Of a DNA stretch of 64,000 nucleotides, positions 31,143-40,557 are shown in pieces. The notes under the pieces are model-generated. The model did no database searches, had not been told where the DNA came from, and saw only the letters and a list, made by a program, of their open reading frames with translations. Made by a program: the position numbers and the translations under genes. The stretch is from Acinetobacter colistiniresistens (lineage in GTDB: Bacteria > Pseudomonadota > Gammaproteobacteria > Pseudomonadales > Moraxellaceae): contig NZ_KE340380.1 of NCBI RefSeq assembly GCF_000413935.1, positions 62,001-126,000 of the forward strand. Direction: 5' to 3'. Positions within the stretch are counted from its first letter, which is position 1. The number at the start of each line of letters is the position of its first letter.

Positions 31143-31262
31143 AACAAGACCTAATAAAAAGATGAAACCCTAACGACTGACTATCTTAATCCAAATGGAA
31201 GCTATCGGGACAATTTAATTCAGGGAAAATTGTGTAAGTGGCGAAAAAGTGTGGTTTAGCAG

Positions 31263-31598
31263 CTAGAGTCGATTGGATGCACCCCATTGGCACATCATGT
31301 CTAATAATGGAATTAAGGACAGCCCGCGTTCAGATAAGCGGTATTCGACTTTGGGTGGAATTTGTGGATATTCCTTGCGAATAATCAATTGGTCTCGTTC
31401 CATTTCCTTCAAGGTTAGGCTTAGGGTTTTAAAAGAAATATTCCCGATGGAGCGTTTTAGCTCATTGAATCGCATGATGGATTTATGCTGATAAAGCCAA
31501 TACATGATGATCATTTTGTATTTGCCGTTAATCAGTGAAAGCGTATATCCAAAATCTGTTTGTTCTAAGTCAATTTGGGCTGGGGCGCAAGTTTCCAT
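31263..31598 (-). CDS. HxlR-family transcriptional regulator
   Basis: 111 residues. A winged helix is recognisable: LINGKYKMIIMYWLYQHKSIMR begins the recognition fold, followed by FNELKRSIGNISFKTLSLTLKEME and VEYRLSERGLSLIPLLDMM. There is a cysteine at position 4 (METCAP), the place of the redox-sensing cysteine in related QorR/HypR regulators. It is divergent from an NAD(P)H-dependent oxidoreductase gene, the classic arrangement for electrophile- or oxidation-sensing HxlR proteins, so it probably represses that gene (inference). Confidence 0.88.
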   Translation of the reverse strand: METCAPAQIDLEQTDFGYTLSLINGKYKMIIMYWLYQHKSIMRFNELKRSIGNISFKTLSLTLKEMERDQLIIRKEYPQIPPKVEYRLSERGLSLIPLLDMMCQWGASNRL

Positions 31599-31720
31599 AA
31601 TTTTTCCGACACTAACTTTTAGTCTAGTATATAACCATAATGACCGTACTTATATTATCGCCAGCATACTTTTATAATCGACTCATCACTATAACTGAAC
31701 GATCAATGGAGTCTATTGAA

Positions 31721-32275
31721 ATGAAAAAAACGCTTGTGATAGTTGCTCATCCTGACATCAATAATTCCATAATAAATAAATGTTGGATTGAAAAATTACA
31801 TCAATATCCTGAGCAGTTCACTGTACATGAGCTTTACCAAAGTTATCCAAATGGTCAGATTGATGTGTTAAAAGAACAAGCTTTGGTAGAAGCACACCAG
31901 AATCTAGTATTTCAGTTCCCTGTGTATTGGTTTAACTGTCCACCGTTATTAAAGCAATGGTTAGATGATGTCCTGACTTATGGCTGGGCTTATGGTTCAG
32001 CAGGTAATCAGTTAAAAAATAAGAAAATAACCCTTGCGGTATCGACTGGAAGTAAAGCACATGATTATTCAGTGGATGGGAGACATCAAGTGAGTTTAGA
32101 AACTTTATGTGCTCCTTTTGAATTGACTGCACGTTATGTCAAAGCCGATTATCAGCCTGTTTATGCTTTTTATGGAATGGAAACCCAGCCAGAGGAGGGT
32201 GAGGTTTTACCTACAATCAATGATGTTGAGCAAAGTGCAGAGGATTATGTGAAATATTTATTAGAGATGCGCTAA
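31721..32275 (+). CDS. NAD(P)H-dependent FMN oxidoreductase, flavodoxin fold (KefF/MdaB-like)
   Basis: 184 residues from the ATG at 31721, with GGAG eight bases upstream; the frame is open 27 codons further left. TLVIVAHPDINNS is the phosphate-binding loop for FMN, FQFPVYWFNCPPLLKQWLDDV the conserved middle and YGWAYG...LAVSTGSKAHDYS the flavin-facing loop. Relatives reduce quinones and related electrophiles by two-electron transfer. The divergent HxlR gene 122 bases away is the likely regulator. Confidence 0.88.
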   Translation: MKKTLVIVAHPDINNSIINKCWIEKLHQYPEQFTVHELYQSYPNGQIDVLKEQALVEAHQNLVFQFPVYWFNCPPLLKQWLDDVLTYGWAYGSAGNQLKNKKITLAVSTGSKAHDYSVDGRHQVSLETLCAPFELTARYVKADYQPVYAFYGMETQPEEGEVLPTINDVEQSAEDYVKYLLEMR

Positions 32276-32323
32276 TTGCATTTTTAATGCATCGAATGAT
32301 TCTAAGAAAAAACAATAGACATA

Positions 32324-32353
32324 AAAAAAGAGCATGTAAAACATGCTCTTTTT
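32324..32353. terminator. Bidirectional terminator, oxidoreductase / rplI
   Basis: AAAAAGAGCATGT and ACATGCTCTTTTT form a perfect 13-bp stem with a three-base loop between convergent genes. Confidence 0.9.
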
Positions 32354-32364
32354 CTTTGCAGAAA

Positions 32365-32811
32365 TTACTCAGATACGATAGTAACGAGAACTTCAGCAAC
32401 AACATCATGATGCAATTGGATTGCGATGTTGAATTCACCAGTGTGACGAAGCGCACCGTTTGGTAAACGAACTTCTGCACGGTCAACAACAAGACCAGCA
32501 TTCGTTAAAGCATCAGCGATGTCACGAGTACCGATAGAACCGAATAGTTTACCTTCGTCACCAGCTTTCGCAGTGATTACGATGTTAACTTCGTTCAATT
32601 GTTCAGCACGTGCATTCGCAGCAGCTAATACTTCAGCTTCTTGCTTCTCAAGTTCAGCACGACGAGCTTCAAAAGCAGCAGTGTTTGCTTCAGTTGCAGC
32701 TACAGCTTTACCTTGAGGGATCAAGAAGTTACGACCGTAACCAGCTTTAACTGATACTTTGTCGCCTAATTTACCAAGGTTCTTAATGCGTTGTAATAAG
32801 ATAACGTCCAC
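32365..32811 (-). CDS. rplI: 50S ribosomal protein bL9
   Basis: 148 residues, full length. The N-terminal domain opens [17 protein letters not shown] with the [13 protein letters not shown] loop that binds 23S rRNA. A long alanine-rich connecting helix (about 42-74) leads to the C-terminal domain with [16 protein letters not shown]. It is the last gene of the rpsF-rpsR-rplI operon, without the priB or rlmB found in some relatives. Confidence 0.98.
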   Translation of the reverse strand: MDVILLQRIKNLGKLGDKVSVKAGYGRNFLIPQGKAVAATEANTAAFEARRAELEKQEAEVLAAANARAEQLNEVNIVITAKAGDEGKLFGSIGTRDIADALTNAGLVVDRAEVRLPNGALRHTGEFNIAIQLHHDVVAEVLVTIVSE

Positions 32812-32823
32812 AGCTCACCTCAC

Positions 32824-33051
32824 TTACTTATGGTTGTCAGTGTACGGAATCAAAGACAAATAGCGAGCTTGTTTAATAGCTAACGCTAATTGACGTTGAT
32901 AACGAGCTTTAGTACCTGTAATACGGCTAGGAACAATCTTGCCGTTTTCAGTGATGTACTGTTTTAAAGTGTCGATATCTTTGTAGTCGATGTACGCAAC
33001 ATTCTCAGCTGTAAAGCGGCAGAACTTGCGACGACGGTAAAAACGTGCCAT
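32824..33051 (-). CDS. rpsR: 30S ribosomal protein bS18
   Basis: 75 residues, basic, with [26 protein letters not shown] and the strongly conserved [20 protein letters not shown]. It binds 16S rRNA with bS6 on the platform of the small subunit. Twelve bases separate it from rplI and eleven from rpsF. The single cysteine (KFC) does not form a zinc site. Confidence 0.98.
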
Positions 33052-33062
33052 TGATGTTCTCC

Positions 33063-33446
33063 TTATTCAGCTTCTTGAACTGCTTGTTGTGCTTCTTCAC
33101 GTTGAGCTTTACGCGCACGTTTTTCTTCAGCACTCTTAGCAAGTAAAGATTCTTCAGTAATTGCGTGTTCACGACGGATGATGATGTTACGAATGATTGC
33201 GTCGTTATAACGGAACAATTCTTCTAATTCATCAAGAGTCGTTTGACCACATTCAACATTCATAAGAATGTAGTGTGCTTTGTGAATTTTGTTAATCGGG
33301 TAAGCCAATTGGCGGCGGCCCCAATCTTCTAAACGGTGAATTTGACCTTCAGCTTCTTTGATCTGAGAGATATAGCGTTCAACCATACCTACAACTTGAT
33401 CGCTTTGGTCTGGATGTACCAATAGTACGATTTCGTAGTGACGCAT
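33063..33446 (-). CDS. rpsF: 30S ribosomal protein bS6
   Basis: 127 residues from the ATG at 33446, preceded by AAGGAGCT; the frame is open further upstream without a better start. [32 protein letters not shown] and HYILMNVEC are standard. The C-terminal tail is charged ([22 protein letters not shown]...), longer than the core, and ends in glutamates encoded in the gene. The leader (33447-33560) contains a palindrome (ATAACTTAAAAGTTAT). Confidence 0.98.
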   Translation of the reverse strand: MRHYEIVLLVHPDQSDQVVGMVERYISQIKEAEGQIHRLEDWGRRQLAYPINKIHKAHYILMNVECGQTTLDELEELFRYNDAIIRNIIIRREHAITEESLLAKSAEEKRARKAQREEAQQAVQEAE

Positions 33447-33619
33447 TGTCAGCTCCTTACGGTTTAAGCAGCCCCTGATTATAAAAATCAGAAGCAAGGA
33501 GTCATAACTTAAAAGTTATGTCGCAAATTGCGAAGCGGGGATTATATGCAAATTGACGCTATAAAGCAAATTTGCCATAGTCTTTGCATAATATTTTTTA
33601 AATAAAATAGGCAATAAGC

Positions 33620-34114
33620 ATGGAACAACACTTTTTAAAAACAGTCGCATTGATTGAGTCAATTTTACAGTCAGGTACGGAGGAGGCATATTTCGAAGTG
33701 TTTGAGCAATATGAGGGGGATATTTATCAAATTTTAATGATTGTTGATTGGCGAGAAGAAGATGAGGCGATTATTGAGTATTGTGAAAATATTTTACAAA
33801 CGGGGAATTTGCGGGCAGAGATACAGGATGCGGATAACCTGCAAGGATTTACCATTACTGTTTATTATCAGAATCAAACTTTGATTATTCCTTATCAAGG
33901 TGAGGGGGCTGATCGAGATACCACTTTAAAAGCACTTAATCAAATTTTACAGCCAGATTATGAAATCCGTTTTTGTGAGCCTTCTGATGGTTCCGATACC
34001 TTGGAGTTCATCCCGTTACCAAAAGCTTTATGGCAAAAATTAGATCAAAAATATCCACATCAGATTGATCAATTTTTTAGACGATTTGAGCAAGATAGTG
34101 TGTTCTTTGGCTAG
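33620..34114 (+). CDS. Acidic conserved protein of unknown function
   Basis: 164 residues, strongly acidic (many Glu and Asp, for example DWREEDEAIIEYCENIL) and without a signal peptide or membrane span. A repeated aromatic pattern (YFEVFEQYEGDIYQIL; FIPLPKALWQKLDQKYPHQIDQFFRR) suggests an alpha/beta fold with helical ends. The gene is divergent from the ribosomal operon and convergent with cyoE, with its own weak RBS (AGGCAATAAGC). I do not recognise a family; it looks like an Acinetobacter-restricted protein. Confidence 0.7.
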   Translation: MEQHFLKTVALIESILQSGTEEAYFEVFEQYEGDIYQILMIVDWREEDEAIIEYCENILQTGNLRAEIQDADNLQGFTITVYYQNQTLIIPYQGEGADRDTTLKALNQILQPDYEIRFCEPSDGSDTLEFIPLPKALWQKLDQKYPHQIDQFFRRFEQDSVFFG

Positions 34115-34244
34115 AGTGGGTGTAGCAGATTGATTTTTTTACGATTGTAAAAATGTGCACGGAGTATACACAATACATAGTTTTCATTTAGGCAATAAGA
34201 AGCAAATGTTTTTATTGCACGAAATGATTACAGCGAGGGAGAAT

Positions 34245-34272
34245 AAAAAGATAGAGCATTCTCTATCTTTTT
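34245..34272. terminator. Terminator overlapping the cyoE stop codon
   Basis: AAAAAGATAGAG and CTCTATCTTTTT pair around CATT; on the minus strand the cyoE stop (34271-34273) touches the stem. It serves the convergent gene at 33620 and the cyo operon. Confidence 0.85.
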
Positions 34273-35149
34273 AAAAAAGAGGGAGGAATGGTGCAGGGCT
34301 TTTAAAGGTAAAACTAAAGCTTAGACTGATAACAGTAACAAGAATTACTGAGAAAAGGAAAAAGCGTTTTGCCCAAAGCTGATCATCTTCAGCTTTGAAT
34401 CCTAAAATACCGATGTAGAACCAATAAATACACAGCGCATTACAGATCACCAAGAAAATGATGTTGGTATATCCATAAACATACAGTGCATTCATCGCAA
34501 CGCTAAATAAAATCACATAAATCACGGATTCGATTTTTGTTCTCAAAATAGAGCGTGCTACAGGTAAAATTGGAATTCCTGCATTTTTGTAATCATCAAA
34601 ACGATAAATGGCGATGGCCCATGAATGTGGCATTTGCCATAAGGCATATGCAACAAAGATGAGGAGCGCCGCAACATCGAACTGATGACTTACAGCCGTA
34701 TAACCAATAACAGGGGGACTCGCTCCAGAAATACTACCAATGACGGTCTGATGGATGGTGGTGCGTTTGCTCCACAAACTATAAAAACCGACATAGACCA
34801 CGAAACCAATTACAGCAAATAAAAATGCATAGCCATTCACATAGAACCAGAGAATGCTAAAACCAATTACGCCTAAAACCAATGCATAAGACATGGCAAC
34901 AGTTGGGGAAATCGTTTTTTGCACAAGGGCACGGTTCATGGTGCGTTGCATTTTTTGATCGATGTCTTGATCAATTACATTATTGACGACACAACCTGAA
35001 GCAACAACAAAAGTTGTTCCGAGTAGGGTCAGTAATAATAAGAGGCAGTCTATAGAGCCTTGGGCGGCTAAGAAGAAGCCGCCCAAGGTGGTAATAAAAT
35101 TACCGAAGAGAATTCCTGGTTTAGTCAGGAATAAGTACTTTTTCCACAT
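34271..35149 (-). CDS. cyoE: Heme O synthase (protoheme IX farnesyltransferase)
   Basis: 292 residues with eight or nine membrane spans. The UbiA-family aspartate motif NNVIDQDIDQKMQRT binds farnesyl diphosphate through Mg ions, and RFDDYKNAGIPILPV provides the second aspartate-rich loop. GSISGASPPVIGY is conserved. It adds a farnesyl group to heme b to make the heme O used by the oxidase coded upstream. It is the last gene of the cyo operon, 10 bases after cyoD. Confidence 0.96.
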   Translation of the reverse strand: MWKKYLFLTKPGILFGNFITTLGGFFLAAQGSIDCLLLLLTLLGTTFVVASGCVVNNVIDQDIDQKMQRTMNRALVQKTISPTVAMSYALVLGVIGFSILWFYVNGYAFLFAVIGFVVYVGFYSLWSKRTTIHQTVIGSISGASPPVIGYTAVSHQFDVAALLIFVAYALWQMPHSWAIAIYRFDDYKNAGIPILPVARSILRTKIESVIYVILFSVAMNALYVYGYTNIIFLVICNALCIYWFYIGILGFKAEDDQLWAKRFFLFSVILVTVISLSFSFTFKSPAPFLPLF

Positions 35150-35159
35150 GACAATCAGT

Positions 35160-35489
35160 TTAGATCATCATGTTGTAGTGTAAGTAATTCATAATCCACA
35201 CAGAGCCGACTAAGAGTACGGCAATACATAAAATTGTGTAGATAAATGCAATAAGGTTCCAACGTTGTTCAGACGATGTATTCATGTGCAAGAAATACAC
35301 AAGTTGTACAAGCACCTGAGCAACAGCAGTAATTGCAATTACTGTAACTAAAACGCCACGGCTGAAACCACCTGACATCACCATCCCGAAGGGGATGATG
35401 GTGAGGATAACAGAGAGGATAAATCCAACAGTGTATTGTTTAAAGTTACCGTGTGACGCACCTGCAGCATTATGGTCATGACTACTCAT
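35160..35489 (-). CDS. cyoD: Cytochrome bo3 oxidase subunit IV
   Basis: 109 residues from the ATG at 35489, which overlaps the cyoC stop as TAATG, indicating translational coupling; the open frame extends further upstream inside cyoC. Three membrane spans are predicted. YTVGFILSVILTIIPF and VQLVYFLHMNTSSEQRWN are family signatures. It helps assemble the copper site of subunit I. Confidence 0.95.
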   Translation of the reverse strand: MSSHDHNAAGASHGNFKQYTVGFILSVILTIIPFGMVMSGGFSRGVLVTVIAITAVAQVLVQLVYFLHMNTSSEQRWNLIAFIYTILCIAVLLVGSVWIMNYLHYNMMI

Positions 35490-36109
35490 TAGAGAACTCC
35501 CAGTAAGTAAACGACGCTGAATACACAGATCCAAACGATGTCAAGGAAGTGCCAGAACAAGCTTAAGCAAGCAAGACGACGTGTATTCGGTAAGGTCAAA
35601 CCATTCTTTTTGATTTGATACATCAATACCAACATCCACACTAAACCAGAAGTTACGTGGATACCGTGTGTACCAACCAAGGTAAAGAATGCAGATAAGA
35701 ATGCACTGTGAGTTGGACCATGACCTTCGTGTACGAGGTGATGGAACTCATAGATTTCCATACCAATGAACGATGCACCGAAAAGGAATGTAATGAATAA
35801 CCAAGTGATAACTTGATTTACATTCTTTTTATAAGATGCAAGTACAGCAAAACCAAATGTTACCGATGAGATCAATAAGGCAAATGTTTCAGTTAACACG
35901 AAGCCTAATGAGTCATGGAACAGGTCATATGCACTTGGAGTTCCTGGTGGAATATGACTGCTTAATACAGCGAACGCAATGAAGAGTGATCCGAAAAGAA
36001 TCAAGTCACTCATCAAGTATGTCCAGAAACCAAAGACCGTTAAGTCTGTATCATCATGTTCATGATGACCATCGTGGCCGTGGTTGTCGTGATGAAGTAC
36101 TTCAGCCAT
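35489..36109 (-). CDS. cyoC: Cytochrome bo3 oxidase subunit III
   Basis: 206 residues with five membrane spans, as in quinol-oxidase subunit [23 protein letters not shown], the [20 protein letters not shown] stretch with its conserved Glu/His environment, and [19 protein letters not shown] match the family. A histidine-rich N-terminus ([15 protein letters not shown]) precedes the first span and could bind metal. Four bases separate it from cyoB. Confidence 0.96.
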   Translation of the reverse strand: MAEVLHHDNHGHDGHHEHDDTDLTVFGFWTYLMSDLILFGSLFIAFAVLSSHIPPGTPSAYDLFHDSLGFVLTETFALLISSVTFGFAVLASYKKNVNQVITWLFITFLFGASFIGMEIYEFHHLVHEGHGPTHSAFLSAFFTLVGTHGIHVTSGLVWMLVLMYQIKKNGLTLPNTRRLACLSLFWHFLDIVWICVFSVVYLLGVL

Positions 36110-36113
36110 TTCC

Positions 36114-38105
36114 TTAGTCCTTCTTCAAGTGTTTTACAAGTAAAGCATAGCGTTCGTTTTCAATACGCTCAACTTCAGCAGCAGGAACGTAGTAATCAAC
36201 ATTCTTAGTGAATGAGCTTACGATCAAGCTAACAATTGCTGAAACGAATGAAACGACAGCGAGCCACCAAATATGCCAGATAAGTGCAAAGCCAAGAATT
36301 GTAATGAACATTGCAATGACAAAACCAGCAGCACGATCAGTCGGCATGTGGATGTCTTCATATTTAGTGTTACGTGCGTATGCTACACCATTTTCTTTGT
36401 CAGTCCAGAAACGGTCAACGCCGCTTGCATCTGGTTCATGCGCAAAGTTATAGAACGGAGCAGGAGATGACGTTGCCCATTCAAGGGTACGGCTATCCCA
36501 TGGATCGCCTGTATGGTCCATATTGTCCTTACGTTGTAAGAAACCAACGATGATTTGCATTAAGAAACATGCAATACCGATCGCGATAAGAACAGCACCA
36601 AACAATGCAATCGCCAAGTACGGATCCCACTCAGGGTTGTCATATGTATTCAAACGACGTGTCATACCCATGAAACCAAGGATATAAAGTGGCATGAATG
36701 CAAAATAGAAACCGATGAACCAGAACCAGAACGCAGCTTTACCCCATGCTTCGTTGAGCTTCCAACCAAACATTTTCGGCCAGTAGAAGATGATGCCGGC
36801 AAACATACCAAACACCACACCACCGATAATTACGTTATGGAAGTGAGCAATCAAGAATAATGAGTTGTGTACAAGGAAGTCCGCAGGTGGAACAGCCATA
36901 AGTACACCAGTTAAACCACCGATACCGAATGTTACAAGGAAGCCAAGCGTCCATAACATAGGTGTTGTATAGGTGATGCGACCTTTATACATTGTGAATA
37001 ACCAAGAGAAGATTTTCACACCTGTAGGAATCGCAATAACCATGGTCATGATACCGAAGAACGCGTTAACGTTCGCACCAGCACCCATGGTGAAGAAGTG
37101 GTGAAGCCATACAACGAACGCAAGTACAGTAATTGCAATCGTCGCATACACCATAGACTTATAACCGAACAACGCTTTACGAGAGAAGGTTGCAACGATT
37201 TCTGAGTATAGACCAAATGCTGGCAATACCAAGATATATACTTCAGGGTGACCCCATGTCCAGATCAAGTTCACGTAAAGCATTGGGCTACCGCCAAGCT
37301 CATTGGTGAAGAAATGGAAACCGAAGTAACGGTCAAGTGTAAGCATTGCAAGCGTACCTGTTAATACAGGGAATGATGCAATGATTAATACAGCCGTACA
37401 CAGTGAAGTCCACGTGAAAATCGGCATGTCCATCAATTTCATGCCAGGAGCACGCATCTTGATGATGGTAACAAAGAAGTTAACACCAGATAAAAGCGTA
37501 CCTAGACCAGAAACCTGAAGTGCCCAGATATAGTAGTCAACACCTACACCAGGAGAATATTGAATGCCAGATAGAGGAGGGTAAGCCATCCAACCAGTCG
37601 CAGCAAATTCACCTAATACAAGTGAAAGCATCATCAAACCAGCAGCGCCTGCGAATAACCAGAAGCTTAAAGAGTTTAATAATGGGAAAGCAACGTCACG
37701 AGCACCAATCTGTAAAGGTACAGAGATGTTCATCATACCTACAACGAGACCCATTGCCACGAAGAAGATCATGATTACACCGTGCGCGGTGAAGATCTGG
37801 TCGTAGTGGTCAGGATGTAAGTAACCTTCGCCGCCGCCTTTCGCGAGGAAAAGTTGTAGACGCATCATGATCGCATCGGCGAAACCACGCAGAAGCATGA
37901 CTACAGATACGATGATATACATGATACCAATCTTTTTATGGTCTACAGTGATAAACCACTCATTCCACAAATATCCCCATTTCTTGAAATAGGTGATACC
38001 GCCCAAAACAGCAATTGCACCAAGTGCCATAAAGACCATGGTGACAAGTACAAGGGGTTCAGTCGGGATAGAATCCCACCCCAATTTACCAAAAATCATA
38101 TCCAT
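36114..38105 (-). CDS. cyoB: Cytochrome bo3 oxidase subunit I
   Basis: 663 residues, about 15 membrane spans. It reduces oxygen with ubiquinol electrons and pumps protons. The heme b ligands are in [11 protein letters not shown] and [12 protein letters not shown]. The copper B ligands are in WGHPEVYIL (with the cross-linked His-Tyr) and WLHHFFTMG. The K channel lysine region is GVKIFSWLF. The first extra span and the C-terminal spans are typical of CyoB rather than of cytochrome c oxidases. Confidence 0.98.
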   Translation of the reverse strand: MDMIFGKLGWDSIPTEPLVLVTMVFMALGAIAVLGGITYFKKWGYLWNEWFITVDHKKIGIMYIIVSVVMLLRGFADAIMMRLQLFLAKGGGEGYLHPDHYDQIFTAHGVIMIFFVAMGLVVGMMNISVPLQIGARDVAFPLLNSLSFWLFAGAAGLMMLSLVLGEFAATGWMAYPPLSGIQYSPGVGVDYYIWALQVSGLGTLLSGVNFFVTIIKMRAPGMKLMDMPIFTWTSLCTAVLIIASFPVLTGTLAMLTLDRYFGFHFFTNELGGSPMLYVNLIWTWGHPEVYILVLPAFGLYSEIVATFSRKALFGYKSMVYATIAITVLAFVVWLHHFFTMGAGANVNAFFGIMTMVIAIPTGVKIFSWLFTMYKGRITYTTPMLWTLGFLVTFGIGGLTGVLMAVPPADFLVHNSLFLIAHFHNVIIGGVVFGMFAGIIFYWPKMFGWKLNEAWGKAAFWFWFIGFYFAFMPLYILGFMGMTRRLNTYDNPEWDPYLAIALFGAVLIAIGIACFLMQIIVGFLQRKDNMDHTGDPWDSRTLEWATSSPAPFYNFAHEPDASGVDRFWTDKENGVAYARNTKYEDIHMPTDRAAGFVIAMFITILGFALIWHIWWLAVVSFVSAIVSLIVSSFTKNVDYYVPAAEVERIENERYALLVKHLKKD

Positions 38106-38108
38106 GTC

Positions 38109-39164
38109 TTATTCCCCTTGAGCAGCGTGTTCTGCTGCAGCATGAGTTTCTGCTGTTGCATCATGTCCAGCAGAATGGTCAGCACCGTGATAGTTACTCA
38201 TATAATGGTTGATGATTGTTTCAAACAATTTTGGCTCAACTGATGAGTAATAAGTCACTGGGTGTGGCTTAGTCGGGAACGGTTTCATCGCTTCAGCTTT
38301 AGCAAGTGCTTCTTCATCACCAGCAGCTTTAGCACGATTCACTAAATGTTCGATCTGATGCTTAGAACGATCGCCATCTTTAAGCGTTGCTAACTCAGCT
38401 TGGTCAAGTGCGCCTTTTTGAATTGCTTCAGGGTTGATACTTGTACCATTACCAGCTTTAACTGCTTCTACCCATTGTGCAAATTCTGGCTCAGTCACGC
38501 TGTGTGCTTTAAAGCGCATTTGTGAGAAACCGTAACCTGAATAGTTTGCAGAGAAACCACGGAAAACTCCTGGCTCATCGGCTAATAGGTGAAGGTGAGT
38601 TTGCATACCAGCCATTGCGTAAATCTGACCGCCTAACTGTGGGATGAAGAACGAGTTCATCGTAAAGTTAGAAGTGATTTTAAAGCTTACTGGTGTTTGT
38701 TCTGGGAAGCGTACTTCGTTTACCGTTGCAATGTTTTGCTCAGGATAGATAAAAATCCACTTGAACTGTTCAGCGACAGCTTGAATAGTCAATGGTGCTT
38801 TATCTGATTCTAACGGACGGTAAGGGTCGTACTTGTGGGAACCCCACCAAGTTAACCAAGCTAAAATACCAATAATAATGACAGGTACGCCCCATACAAC
38901 AATTTCAATTGCCGTAGAGTGTGCCCAAGTAGGTTTATAGTCTGCATCTTTATTCGACGCGCGATATTTCCAACCAAACCATAATGCCATGACGATTGAT
39001 GGAATCACCACCAATAGCATTAGATAGATCGCAGTCATCATCAAGTTACTTTGACCTTGACCAACTGGACCTTTATTGTTTAGAAGTACCATATCACCAC
39101 CGCACCCAGTTAAGAGTGCAGCCATCGTTGATAAAGACAATACAGCTAAAATCGTTTGTCTCAT
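38109..39164 (-). CDS. cyoA: Cytochrome bo3 oxidase subunit II (lipoprotein)
   Basis: 351 residues. The lipoprotein signal ends at LLTGC with the acylated cysteine near residue 21. Two membrane spans follow, then a cupredoxin domain (EQFKWIFIYPEQNIA, MNSFFIPQLGGQIYAM, GFSANYSGYGFSQMRF) without copper A ligands, as expected for a quinol oxidase. The C-terminal extension of about 100 residues is charged and ends His/Ala-rich (HGADHSAGHDATAETHAA), longer than in E. coli. It is the first gene of cyoABCDE; the leader contains a perfect inverted repeat. Confidence 0.97.
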   Translation of the reverse strand: MRQTILAVLSLSTMAALLTGCGGDMVLLNNKGPVGQGQSNLMMTAIYLMLLVVIPSIVMALWFGWKYRASNKDADYKPTWAHSTAIEIVVWGVPVIIIGILAWLTWWGSHKYDPYRPLESDKAPLTIQAVAEQFKWIFIYPEQNIATVNEVRFPEQTPVSFKITSNFTMNSFFIPQLGGQIYAMAGMQTHLHLLADEPGVFRGFSANYSGYGFSQMRFKAHSVTEPEFAQWVEAVKAGNGTSINPEAIQKGALDQAELATLKDGDRSKHQIEHLVNRAKAAGDEEALAKAEAMKPFPTKPHPVTYYSSVEPKLFETIINHYMSNYHGADHSAGHDATAETHAAAEHAAQGE

Positions 39165-39221
39165 TTTACAACCTCGGTGAAGAGTCCCATTCCCTAATTA
39201 AATTATGGGATAGCGATTAAA

Positions 39222-39275
39222 GTGTCGCGTGATTGATAAGAATTGTATGAAAAATGCTTAGCAATCACGCGACAC
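39222..39275. repeat. Perfect 14-bp inverted repeat in the cyo leader
   Basis: GTGTCGCGTGATTG at 39222-39235 and its exact complement CAATCACGCGACAC at 39262-39275 enclose 26 bases. The element starts 58 bases before the cyoA ATG. A smaller imperfect hairpin (TCCCAT...ATGGGA) lies nearer the start. The rest of the gap to the RDD gene (39276-39462) is AT-rich and shows only that gene's terminator. Confidence 0.8.
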
Positions 39276-39423
39276 CGCTACGTTGTTGGGCATTATGCCT
39301 CATATTGAAAAACTAAGCTACTGATAAAGTGGTCTGAACTGCTTGTTTTAAAACCCGATTTATCTTGTAGGGATTGTTGTTTCGGTATGTTTTTTTTCTA
39401 TAGATATCAATTTAATATATAAA

Positions 39424-39446
39424 AAAAGAGGAATAAATCCTCTTTT
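39424..39446. terminator. Terminator of the RDD gene
   Basis: AAAAGAGGA and TCCTCTTTT pair around ATAAA, with A and T runs on both sides, 17 bases past the RDD stop. Confidence 0.8.
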
Positions 39447-39462
39447 GTTTATTGATTTGTGA

Positions 39463-40224
39463 TTACTGCTTAATTACCTTGGTTTTTGCCAATTTATCGT
39501 GCAAAGTTTGACGATTTTTAGTAAATGCGAATAAAGCGTAATCAATCACGGTAATGATTGGGATTAGAAGAAGGTTCAGAATAATAAAGAGCACACTTCT
39601 CAACCAAAAGGCCCGAATTGTGCTGACTGGCGCAGAGGTTTCTACATCGACAATTTTAATCTTGGCGATTTTTTTACCAAGACTCTGGCCTGATTTTGCA
39701 ATGAAAAATGCTTGGATCATGAGCATAATAATCAGGTAAGTAAAGATCATTATCCATGCTTCATTTGGAATTAGCTGCATCAGTTGGTGCTGCAATTCTA
39801 CTGCTTTATCTGATGCAATTTGGGTTGCTTGCATCTGTTTTTGAATTTCAAATAATTCTTGATATTGGCTTTCATTAAAAAAGAAAGATGGAATTGAGGC
39901 CATCGGTAGCCATAAGATTAAATCAAAAACCTTTGCCAATGCACGAGAGTGAAAAGGGGCTAGTTCTGGTGCTTTCTGTTCGACTTTGATTTTGTAAGTT
40001 GGTTCATTCGTTTCAGTTTTAACTTGAGCACTAAAAGGAGAGTAACCTACAGGTTCGTAGACAAGTTTGCCTTGAGTTAGTTCGCCAAGTGTTTTCCATT
40101 CGGCCATACCTTCATGCCAAGCCAAATCGGTCAATAAAACTTGTTGACTAGCAAGCATCTGGTTCACTTGTTCTAAACTATAAGGTCCTGCTTGTTGATT
40201 GTTACGAGCCAAGTAAATTTGCAT
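39463..40224 (-). CDS. GYF_2 plus RDD-domain membrane protein
   Basis: 253 residues. An N-terminal GYF_2-like domain (about 1-50) has YLARNNQQAGPYSLEQVNQM and WHEGMAEWKTLGEL. A linker is followed by an RDD domain (about 90-250) with three spans: FHSRALAKVFDLILWLPM holds the characteristic R and DD/D positions, and GQSLGKKIAKIKIV is the conserved loop. RDD proteins include Na+/H+ exchange-related members, but most have no known role. It lies downstream of ppsA in the same direction, separated by the palindromic element and a terminator. Confidence 0.85.
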   Translation of the reverse strand: MQIYLARNNQQAGPYSLEQVNQMLASQQVLLTDLAWHEGMAEWKTLGELTQGKLVYEPVGYSPFSAQVKTETNEPTYKIKVEQKAPELAPFHSRALAKVFDLILWLPMASIPSFFFNESQYQELFEIQKQMQATQIASDKAVELQHQLMQLIPNEAWIMIFTYLIIMLMIQAFFIAKSGQSLGKKIAKIKIVDVETSAPVSTIRAFWLRSVLFIILNLLLIPIITVIDYALFAFTKNRQTLHDKLAKTKVIKQ

Positions 40225-40251
40225 AATTTAAAAATCTCAATTACAAGGGTG

Positions 40252-40505
40252 TGTTGACATTTCAGACATATCTGGCGTTATAGGCTAAAACAACCCAAAC
40301 AAGGCATGAAACGTAGACAATGGCAGTTCCCTTGTCAAGTTTCATAACGAAGTTTGGGGCGGTTTTAGCCATAACCCTACGGGACAAGGACATTTTTGCC
40401 ACTACTGCGTTATGTCTTACTTATTTAGAATGGCTAAATTGCGTAAGCCATGCCTTGTATTGTCTAAAAATGTCCGTTGTCGCAAGTATCTCTGAAATAT
40501 CAACA
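40252..40505. repeat. Three-armed palindromic element (MITE-like)
   Basis: The gap between ppsA and the RDD gene is filled by nested inverted repeats. Outer arms: 40252-40277 (TGTTGACATTTCAGA…) and 40481-40505 (…TCTGAAATATCAACA), about 80% complementary. Inner hairpin A: 40281-40323 against 40330-40373 (GGCTAAAAC…/…GTTTTAGCC). Inner hairpin B: 40383-40420 against 40443-40481 (GACAAGGACATTTTT…/…AAAAATGTCCGTTGTC). The whole can fold as a cruciform with three stems. I believe similar palindromes recur in Acinetobacter intergenic DNA, from memory. No transposase is coded. Confidence 0.75.
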
Positions 40506-40516
40506 GACCCTACGAT

Positions 40517-40547
40517 GAAAAAAGACCCTGCAAAGGAGGGTCTTTTT
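40517..40547. terminator. ppsA terminator
   Basis: AAAAAAGACCCT and AGGGTCTTTTT pair around GCAAAGG, 10 bases past the ppsA stop on the minus strand. Confidence 0.85.
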
Positions 40548-40557
40548 CTAAAAAAGA

